Below are positions 40,132 through 46,669 of a DNA stretch of 64,000 bases, in pieces. This DNA is from an uncultured Desulfobacterales bacterium. GTDB taxonomy: Bacteria; Desulfobacterota; Desulfobacteria; Desulfobacterales; SpSt-501. Position 1 is the first letter of the stretch. The number at the start of each line of letters is the position of its first letter. The notes under the pieces are model-generated. The model was not told the DNA's origin, did not search any database, and was given only the letters and a program-made list of their open reading frames with translations. Position numbers and translations under genes: made by a program. The DNA is taken from NCBI GenBank assembly GCA_938048455.1, contig CALIUY010000017.1, positions 108,943-172,942 of the forward strand. The letters are read 5' to 3'.

Positions 40132-40779
40132 ATGCAAGCGAGCACCGCCGCCGATCGCGTTTCGGCCTGGGGCGGGACCTGGATCCGGATGCGCCTGGGA
40201 AACCGCAAGGTCTGGGCCGAGGCGCACCCGGACGGCCGGCTTCTTTCCCGGAACGGCCGGGTGCGCATCCGTTATCGCCTGGAGGACCCGCGGGATTACC
40301 GTGCGCGGGCCGAAGCGCTGCGCCCCCTTGAGAACGGGCGGGAGCCGGCGGCAGCAACCGAACCCGGCGCGGGGGCCGACCCGCAGACGATCTACATCTA
40401 CACCGACGGCGCCTGCTCGGGAAACCCGGGGCCCGCCGGAATCGGCGTCGTGCTCGTCTGCGGCGAGCGAAGGCGGGAGATCGCGGAATCCATCGGCGAG
40501 GCGACCAACAACATCGCCGAGCTGACCGCCATCCATCGAGCGCTCACCGCCGTACGCGACCGCACCCGGCCCGTCGTCTTGCACACCGACAGCCACTACG
40601 CCTTCGGGGTGCTGACCTTGGGCTGGAAGGCGACGAAGAATCGCGAGCTGATCGCGGCGATCCGCAAGGAAATGGAGGGGTTTTCCCGGCTTCGGCTGGT
40701 CAAGGTCCCGGGGCACCGCGGGGTGGAGGAAAACGAACGCGCCGACCGACTGGCCGTGGAGGCGATCCGCCGGCGCTGA
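40132..40779 (+). CDS. rnhA: Ribonuclease HI with an unusual N-terminal domain
   Basis: A 215-residue protein. Residues 86-215 are RNase HI: IYTDGACSGNPGP with Asp92, Glu130 in NNIAELTA, Asp153 in HTDSHYA, and His195 and Asp205 in PGHRGVEENERAD, the full catalytic set for cutting RNA in RNA-DNA hybrids. The first 85 residues are not the viroplasmin-type hybrid-binding domain; they look like a small Arg-rich beta domain (GTWIRMRLGNRKVWAEAHPDG) plus a Pro/Ala linker. ATG 40132 has GAGGAAGG upstream. It closely follows NamZ and is followed by a hairpin. Confidence 0.93.
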   Translation: MQASTAADRVSAWGGTWIRMRLGNRKVWAEAHPDGRLLSRNGRVRIRYRLEDPRDYRARAEALRPLENGREPAAATEPGAGADPQTIYIYTDGACSGNPGPAGIGVVLVCGERRREIAESIGEATNNIAELTAIHRALTAVRDRTRPVVLHTDSHYAFGVLTLGWKATKNRELIAAIRKEMEGFSRLRLVKVPGHRGVEENERADRLAVEAIRRR

Positions 40780-40789
40780 GAGGACTTCA

Positions 40790-40824
40790 GGCGCCGACGG
40801 CCGACCGACAAGGCCGCCGGCGCC
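40790..40824. terminator. Bidirectional hairpin between convergent genes
   Basis: A 13-bp stem with one mismatch (40790-40802 with 40812-40824) and a nine-base loop sits between the rnhA stop and the stop of the convergent small membrane protein. Neither side has a clear T run, so it may act weakly or mainly protect 3' ends. Confidence 0.45.
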
Positions 40825-40838
40825 GGGGTTGCGGTAGT

Positions 40839-41129
40839 TCAGGACTCGGCCTTGCGTTCGCTCTTGAGCGTTTCCAATTCCTTTTTCAGCTCGGCGACTT
40901 CGCTCTTGTACTTTTCGAGCTCATCCGCGGGGACCGAAGGGGAAGAGGTTTCATCCTTTTTCCAGGTATCCTTCATCTCGTCGAAACCGAGGTAGATCGC
41001 CAGGCCTCCTCCCAAGAGCAACATCGCCGGGATGCTCCCTTTCAACACAATCAAGAGGTCCTGCCACCAGATGCCGATCCCGATGAGTCCCAAGGCCGCC
41101 GCGACCGCTCCGCCGATCAAGGTTTTCAT
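40839..41129 (-). CDS. Small membrane protein with C-terminal coiled coil
   Basis: A 96-residue protein. Two hydrophobic helices (about 5-22 and 30-48) flank a short WWQDLL loop, and a charged coiled coil (about 68-93, KYKSEVAELKKELETLK) would lie in the cytoplasm. The layout of two helices with a Trp-rich turn recalls magnetosome protein MamI, but nothing else of a magnetosome island is present, so I take it as an unrelated or distantly related small inner-membrane protein. AAGGAGGAGG precedes the ATG at 41129, and a promoter lies about 100 bases upstream. Confidence 0.8.
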   Translation of the reverse strand: MKTLIGGAVAAALGLIGIGIWWQDLLIVLKGSIPAMLLLGGGLAIYLGFDEMKDTWKKDETSSPSVPADELEKYKSEVAELKKELETLKSERKAES

Positions 41130-41233
41130 ACGTTGCTCCTCCTCCTTTTCCGATCCATAGGTTTTCCCTGGAACCTGATTGCCGGGCGCAGGCCGACGCC
41201 GCACGTTCCGGTTGAGAGAACATCAAGGAAATC

Positions 41234-41262
41234 ACCATAGCACGCCGGTCGCGAGCTTACAA
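41234..41262 (-). promoter_or_regulatory. Sigma-70-like promoter for the small membrane protein
   Basis: Minus strand: TTGTAA (-35, 41257-41262), 17 bases, TATGGT (-10, 41234-41239). It would give a leader of roughly 98 bases, longer than any other in the window. It is back to back with the plsB promoter 10 bases away. Confidence 0.5.
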
Positions 41263-41272
41263 GAGCACCCCT

Positions 41273-41301
41273 TTGAAAACCGCCGGCGCTTCTGCTACCT
41301 T
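41273..41301 (+). promoter_or_regulatory. Sigma-70-like promoter for plsB-murU/amgK
   Basis: TTGAAA (-35, 41273-41278), 17 bases, TACCTT (-10, 41296-41301), 48 bases before the plsB ATG. Confidence 0.5.
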
Positions 41302-41348
41302 TCCCCCACGCCTCTTCCCCGGGGCTTCGTCCGGGAGAGGGCCTCCCC

Positions 41349-43988
41349 ATGAACTCGAATCCTCCGCCTCCCTCGCCGCCGCGGTTGCGGCGTTTGCGCC
41401 AGAGCATGGCGGCGCTGTGCCGCCGTACGGAGGGGCTTTCGCTCTGGCGGGTCCCCGAACGTTTCGGCCGGGCGAAAGGCCTCGGGCTGCGGCTCTTTTT
41501 TTCCGGTGTGCGCTTCGGGGAGTCCCAGCAGGCCCTGCTGCAGCGCCTCCCCGAACAGGCGCTCGTGGTCTTTCTCGACCCCGAGGAGAGCACCTTTTCG
41601 CTGCTCTTCGCCTGCAGCCGCTACGGCGAACTCGGGCTGCCGACTCCGGGCTGGGTTCTCGGACCGGCGGCCGGAGCGGTTGCCTTTGGCTTCGGCCTGC
41701 GCCGCGCGGGCGAGCTGAATTCCCGGCGAGCCGAGGCGCACGGAGGCGACAACGCCGGAGAAGGGATCGAGGAACGGCTCTCCCGGGTCCGCGCCGTCTT
41801 CGTCGCGCTCGCCCGTCCGCGCCCGGGTCTTCTCCGGCGCCGCACCGAGCCCTCCGTCGACCCGCTCGCCCTCCTCATCGATTTCCACCGCCGGAGCGGG
41901 CGGCCCGTCGTCCTCGTGCCGCAGCTGGTTTTCTTCAGCAAATCGCCCCCGCCCGCCCGCTTGCGGCTCGTCGACCTCCTCTTCGGCTCCGAGGATCGCC
42001 CTCGTCTCCTGCGCCTGCTCTACGGTCTGTTCCGCAATCCGGGCGGGGCCTTCGTCGAGCTCTCCCCGCCCCTCGATCTCGCGGCCGCGCTCGCCCGCCC
42101 GGAGCTCGCCGGTCAGCCGCCCGAATTCCAGGCCGCGCTCCTGCGCGGCGAGATCTCGGCCCTCGTCCGCCGCCACCGTCGCAGCATCACCGGCCCGGTC
42201 CCGGTGACACGCGAGGAAATCCGGGAAAAGATCCTCAACCGACGCCGGTTGCAGGAGTTTCTGCAGGGCCACGCCGCCGCCCGGGGAAGTTCCTACGAAG
42301 AGATGCGCCGCGCGGCCGAGGCGATCGTCGACGAAATCGCGGCCGACCAGCGGCCCGGATGGATCCGCTTTTACTCCGGCATCGACGGCTGGATCCTGCG
42401 CCATCTTTTCGCGGGGATCCGCATCAACCGCGAAGGGCTGGAAGCCGTCAAGCGCCTGGCCGTGCACGGGCCGGTGATCTATTTGCCGGCGCACCGCAGC
42501 CACGCCGACTATCTCCTCCTCTCTTATGTCCTCTACCACAACGATCTCACCTGCCCGCTCGTCGCCGCGGGCAAGAATCTCTCCTTCTGGCCGCTCGGGC
42601 CCCTTTTCCGCCGCGGCGGCGCCTTTTTTATCCGCCGCCGCTTCCGGGGCGACGTCCTCTACGCCCGAGTGTTCACGGAGTACATTCACACGGTGCTCGA
42701 GGCGGGATACTGCATCGAGCAGTTCATCGAGGGCGGCCGCAGCCGAACCGGCAAGCTGCTCGTGCCGCGGCTCGGGCTGCTCTCCATGCTCCTCGGCGCT
42801 TACCGCGACGGGGCCTGCGAGGATCTGATCCTCGCCCCGGTGGCGATCGGCTACGACCGCGTGCCCGAGGAATCCTCCTACCTGCACGAGGTCGAGGGCG
42901 GCCAGAAACGTCCGGAATCGCTGGGGCAGCTCCTCCGGGCCCGACGGGCCCTGCGGCGCCGCCACGGCAACGTCTACGTGCGGTTCGGGACCCCCTTCTC
43001 GCTGCGGGATCTCGAAAACCAGGAGGGTACGCCGCTTTCCGCCCTGGGCCGGGAGGCCTTTCAGGAGTTCGCACGGCGCACGGCGCAGCGAATCGCCGAA
43101 GGGATCAATCGGGCGAGTGTCGTGACCGCGCACGCCCTGGTCGCGGCGGCGCTGCTCCATGCCGGCCGGGAGCGCCTCGAGCGCGAGGAGATCGGGGCGC
43201 GGGTGGAAATCCATCTGGCCTATCTCGAGGAAGAGGGCGTCCCGCTGACCGAGACGCTGCTCTCCGACCCCCGCCGGGCGGTCTCCGAGGCGCTCACGGA
43301 CTACGTGAACCGCCGGATCCTCGAGGCCCGCGGCTCCGCGACCGAAAGGGGCGAGGCCGAGGGGTATCTTCTGCGTCCGGCGCGCCGGGGGCAGCTGGAG
43401 TATTACAAGAACACTTGCGTCCATGCTTTTCTGCCCGCCGCCTACACGGCGCTCGCCGTCCTGGTGCAGGACGCCTTCCAGTTCACAACCCCGGCGCTGC
43501 CCCCGGAGACGGCCTTTCTGCGCGATCTCTTTCAGCTCGAGTTCGTCGGCGACCCCGGGCTGCCCGACGAGGAGCTCGTCGGGCGCAGCCTCGCGTTCTT
43601 CGTGCGCCAGGCCGCCCTCGTTCCCCACCCGAGCCTTCCCGACACCTACAACCTCACGGCGGCCGGCTACCGCACCCTGCGGCTGTTCGCCTTGTTTCTG
43701 AAAACGTTTCTGGAGACCTACCGCGTCGCCGTCACCGGGATGCTTCAGGAAACCGACGCGCCCGAGGGGAATCCGCGGGAACGGGTCCGCGCCATCGCCG
43801 CCCTCGGCCGCACGCTGCTTCGGGACCGGCGGATCGATCATCCGGAGGCCCTCTCCCGCGTCAGCCTGGAAAACGCGGTCTTTGGGTTCACCGGCCGCGC
43901 CCCGCAGGGCGCCGAGCGCCGCCCATGGCTGCTCGCCCAGGCCGGGGCGATCGACCGGGCGCTGCGCTCTTTGAAGGGGGACGGATGA
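41349..43988 (+). CDS. plsB: Glycerol-3-phosphate 1-O-acyltransferase (PlsB-type)
   Basis: An 879-residue membrane-associated acyltransferase, similar in length to E. coli PlsB (807). The acyltransferase motifs run: PAHRSHADYLLLS (His-x4-Asp, about 383-395), GGAFFIRRRFRGD (motif II), FIEGGRSRTGKLL (motif III, about 460-472) and LAPVAIGYDRVPEES (motif IV). It transfers a fatty acyl group to sn-1 of glycerol-3-phosphate, the first step of phospholipid synthesis. The N-terminal 250 residues are divergent. ATG 41349 starts the frame. It ends in an ATGA overlap with the MurU-AmgK fusion gene. No PlsX/PlsY gene is adjacent. Confidence 0.93.
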   Translation: MNSNPPPPSPPRLRRLRQSMAALCRRTEGLSLWRVPERFGRAKGLGLRLFFSGVRFGESQQALLQRLPEQALVVFLDPEESTFSLLFACSRYGELGLPTPGWVLGPAAGAVAFGFGLRRAGELNSRRAEAHGGDNAGEGIEERLSRVRAVFVALARPRPGLLRRRTEPSVDPLALLIDFHRRSGRPVVLVPQLVFFSKSPPPARLRLVDLLFGSEDRPRLLRLLYGLFRNPGGAFVELSPPLDLAAALARPELAGQPPEFQAALLRGEISALVRRHRRSITGPVPVTREEIREKILNRRRLQEFLQGHAAARGSSYEEMRRAAEAIVDEIAADQRPGWIRFYSGIDGWILRHLFAGIRINREGLEAVKRLAVHGPVIYLPAHRSHADYLLLSYVLYHNDLTCPLVAAGKNLSFWPLGPLFRRGGAFFIRRRFRGDVLYARVFTEYIHTVLEAGYCIEQFIEGGRSRTGKLLVPRLGLLSMLLGAYRDGACEDLILAPVAIGYDRVPEESSYLHEVEGGQKRPESLGQLLRARRALRRRHGNVYVRFGTPFSLRDLENQEGTPLSALGREAFQEFARRTAQRIAEGINRASVVTAHALVAAALLHAGRERLEREEIGARVEIHLAYLEEEGVPLTETLLSDPRRAVSEALTDYVNRRILEARGSATERGEAEGYLLRPARRGQLEYYKNTCVHAFLPAAYTALAVLVQDAFQFTTPALPPETAFLRDLFQLEFVGDPGLPDEELVGRSLAFFVRQAALVPHPSLPDTYNLTAAGYRTLRLFALFLKTFLETYRVAVTGMLQETDAPEGNPRERVRAIAALGRTLLRDRRIDHPEALSRVSLENAVFGFTGRAPQGAERRPWLLAQAGAIDRALRSLKGDG

Positions 43989-45691
43989 AGGCCCTGGTGC
44001 TCGCCGCAGGCTTGGGCACCCGCCTGAGGCCTTATTCGGAGGCGCTCCCCAAGGCCCTCTTTCCGGTCGCCGGCCGGCCCCTGCTCGAGCGGCACCTGCG
44101 GACGCTCGAGCAAGCCGGCTGCGAGGCGGCGGTCGTGAACGCCCACCATCGGGCGGAGGCGATCGAGGCCTTCGTCCGCTCGCGTTCCTGGAGGATCCCC
44201 GTGCAGGTGCGGCGGGAGCCGGTTCTGCTGGGAACCGGCGGGGCGATCGCCAACCTGCGGGATTTCTGGGACGATCGGCCCTTCTTCGTGATCAACGTCG
44301 ACGTCGTGCACCGCCTGCCGCTCGTGCGGATCCGCGAGGACCACCAACGGCGCCGTCCGGATGCGACGTTGGTGTTGATCGACGGCGTCGAGGAGAACGG
44401 CGTCGCCGTCGACGGCGACGGCTTCATCCGCAGCTTCGAGGCGTCCGGATCCCCGGGCGCTCTCACCTTCAGCGGCATCCAGGTCCTCGAGCCGGTCGTC
44501 CTGGACTACCTGCCGAAGGCGGGTTTCGCCCACAGCATCGATGCCTTCCGGGCGATGATCGCCGCCGGCCGGAGGCTTTCCGCCTGGATCGCACCGGCGT
44601 CCGACTGGACCGATGCCGGCACCGTGCCGCGCTACCGCCAGGTCTGCCGCCGGGAGTCGCTGGCGGAGGCCTGGCGCAAAGCCTTCGGGGAGGATCCGCC
44701 CCCGGCCGTTTCCTGGACCCGCCTGCCCGGAGACGGCTCGGACCGCGCCTGGTACCGCGTGGGCTCGGGGGGGCGGACGCTCGTCCTCGCCGACCACGGC
44801 CTCGGTTCCCCCGGGGAAGCCCCCGGCGAGGCGGAAGCGTTCCTGCGCATCGGCCGGCACCTGGCCGCCCGGGGGATCCCGGTGCCGCGCATCCATTTCG
44901 GCGAACCCTTCTGCGGCCTGGTCTGGGTCGAGGATCTGGGGGACTTCTGCCTGCAGGCGGCCGCCCGTCAAGCCGCCTGCAGGCGCGAGCGCATCGCGCT
45001 TTACCGTGCGGCGATCGACACCTTGATCGATTTCTCGCTGCGGGGCCTCGAGGGCTTCGACCCCGCCTGGTGCTGCCAGACGCCGCGCTATGACCGCGAG
45101 CTGGTGATCGCACGCGAATGCCGCTACTTCGCCCGCGCCTTTCTCGAGGCAACTCTGGGGCTGGAGGCCGACCACCAAGCCCTCGCCCCCGAATTCGAGC
45201 AGCTGGCGGATCTCGCGGCCGGAGCCCGGCCCCTCGGGCTGATGCACCGCGACTTCCAGTCGCGGAACCTCCTGATCCGAAACGGCCGGCTCCACCCCAT
45301 CGATTTCCAGGGCGCGCGGATCGGCCCTTTCGCTTACGATCTCGCCTCGCTGCTGATCGATCCCTACGTCGGCCTCGAGCTGGCCGAGCGCGAGCTTCTG
45401 CTCGCCTATGCCCTCGAGCGCCTCCGGGCCGCGCGGCCGGTCGACGTCGCCGAGTTCCGGCAGGGCTTCTACGCCTGTGCCGTCGCCCGCAGCCTGCAGA
45501 TGCTCGGCGCCTTCGGGTTTCTCTCGACGGTCAAAGGCAAACCCGCCTTCGCCTCCTGCATCGCCCCCGCCCTGCGGGGACTGGCGGAACTGCTCGCCCG
45601 GCATTTTCCCCGGACCTTCCCGGCCCTGGAAGAAACCGTCGCCCGCGCCGCCGCGCGCCTGACCGCCCCTGCGGCGCCGGGCCTCTGTTGA
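43985..45691 (+). CDS. MurU-AmgK fusion: MurNAc-1-P uridylyltransferase + anomeric kinase
   Basis: A 568-residue two-domain protein. Residues 1-222 are a nucleotidyltransferase of MurU type: LAAGLGTRLRP (7-17), PKALFPVAG (22-30), INVDVVH (103-109) and SDWTDAGTVPRY (206-217). Residues about 235-555 are an AmgK-type sugar kinase of the aminoglycoside-phosphotransferase fold: VWVEDLGD, catalytic loop MHRDFQSRN (His421, Asp423, Asn428) and IDFQGARIGPFAYDLASLL (439-457, metal Asp440). In Pseudomonas, AmgK phosphorylates MurNAc at C1 and the separate MurU makes UDP-MurNAc, bypassing fosfomycin-sensitive MurA. Here one chain may do both. Other sugar substrates remain possible. It overlaps plsB (ATGA), and dapB follows. 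Confidence 0.85.
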   Translation: MKALVLAAGLGTRLRPYSEALPKALFPVAGRPLLERHLRTLEQAGCEAAVVNAHHRAEAIEAFVRSRSWRIPVQVRREPVLLGTGGAIANLRDFWDDRPFFVINVDVVHRLPLVRIREDHQRRRPDATLVLIDGVEENGVAVDGDGFIRSFEASGSPGALTFSGIQVLEPVVLDYLPKAGFAHSIDAFRAMIAAGRRLSAWIAPASDWTDAGTVPRYRQVCRRESLAEAWRKAFGEDPPPAVSWTRLPGDGSDRAWYRVGSGGRTLVLADHGLGSPGEAPGEAEAFLRIGRHLAARGIPVPRIHFGEPFCGLVWVEDLGDFCLQAAARQAACRRERIALYRAAIDTLIDFSLRGLEGFDPAWCCQTPRYDRELVIARECRYFARAFLEATLGLEADHQALAPEFEQLADLAAGARPLGLMHRDFQSRNLLIRNGRLHPIDFQGARIGPFAYDLASLLIDPYVGLELAERELLLAYALERLRAARPVDVAEFRQGFYACAVARSLQMLGAFGFLSTVKGKPAFASCIAPALRGLAELLARHFPRTFPALEETVARAAARLTAPAAPGLC

Positions 45692-45739
45692 ACCCGCCCC
45701 CGGCGCCGGGGGCCCTTTTCCCGGAGGTGGAGGTGAACG

Positions 45740-46609
45740 ATGGAACCCCTGACGGTCATGGTGAACGGCATCCCCGGTAACGTCGCCACGCTTCTCGCCC
45801 TTCGGCTCTGCGGGGATCCACGCTTTCGGCTGGTCCCCTTTTCGTTCACGGGGCCCGAGATCGCCGCCGCCGAGCACGCCGTGGGAAACGAGCGCCTGCG
45901 CCTCGTCCGCCCCGAGGATCGGGAATCCCGGATCCCGGAGATCCGCGCCGCCTTCCCGGAATTCCTCGCCGTCGATTACACCCACCCTGCGGCGGTCCTG
46001 TCGAACGTCGACTTCTACTGCCGCCACGGCCTCTCCTTCGTCATGGGCACGACCGGCGGGGACCGCCGGGCGATCGAAACCCGGGTCGGCGCCTCCGCCG
46101 TCGCCGCCGTGGTCGCCCCGAACATGGCCCGTCCGATCGTCGGCTTTCAGGCCATGATGGAGTCCGCGGCCGTGCGTTTCCCGGGGCTCTTTCGCGGTTT
46201 CCGTCTGACGATCGAGGAGAGCCATCAGCAGGGCAAGGCCGACACCTCGGGCACGGCCCGCGCCATGGTCGGCGTCTTCAACCGTCTGGGCGTCCCCTTC
46301 CGCGAGGAAGAGATCCGCCGCGTGCGCGACCCCGAGGAGCAGCGGCGCCGGCTCGGCGTCCCCGAGGCCCATCTCGCGGGTCACGCCTGGCACACTTACC
46401 GGCTCGTCTCCGAAGACGAAACGGTGGTTTTCGAGTTCACGCACCGCGTGAACGGCCGCGAAGTCTACGTGCAGGGGACCCTCGAGGCGCTCCTCTTTCT
46501 GCGCGACCGGCTGCGGGAGGGCGCACGGGGCCGTTGTTTTTCCATGATCGACGTCCTCGAGGGAAAATCGCTCAAGAACGCGGGGAGTTCGGCCGAAAAA
46601 ACCCTTTGA
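45740..46609 (+). CDS. dapB: Dihydrodipicolinate reductase-type protein (DapB-like)
   Basis: A 289-residue NAD(P)-dependent reductase. The N-terminal dinucleotide motif is degenerate (VNGIPGNVATLL). VDYTHPAAVLSNVDFYCRHG and FVMGTTGGD follow, then APNMARPIVGFQ, and the active-site loop ESHQQGKADTSGTARAM with the conserved Lys and SGTA. This is the DapB fold; the SHQ rather than HHR active-site sequence resembles the plant-type branch. DapB reduces the lysine/meso-DAP precursor used in peptidoglycan. It follows the MurU-AmgK gene by 48 bases with GGAGGTGGAGG upstream, in keeping with a wall-precursor theme. A substrate other than HTPA is not excluded. Confidence 0.82.
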   Translation: MEPLTVMVNGIPGNVATLLALRLCGDPRFRLVPFSFTGPEIAAAEHAVGNERLRLVRPEDRESRIPEIRAAFPEFLAVDYTHPAAVLSNVDFYCRHGLSFVMGTTGGDRRAIETRVGASAVAAVVAPNMARPIVGFQAMMESAAVRFPGLFRGFRLTIEESHQQGKADTSGTARAMVGVFNRLGVPFREEEIRRVRDPEEQRRRLGVPEAHLAGHAWHTYRLVSEDETVVFEFTHRVNGREVYVQGTLEALLFLRDRLREGARGRCFSMIDVLEGKSLKNAGSSAEKTL

Positions 46610-46669
46610 GGGCGGACGTCCCGCGCCCGGCGGCCGAACGTCGTCCTCGGCGGAGGAAACCCGTACACG

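Noticed and set aside
41295..43841. An 848-residue minus-strand frame opposite plsB
   Set aside because: plsB motifs are intact on the plus strand; the antisense frame has no family features.
43838..46444. An 868-residue minus-strand frame opposite MurU-AmgK and dapB
   Set aside because: Both plus-strand proteins match families; the antisense product is Gly/Arg/Asp filler.
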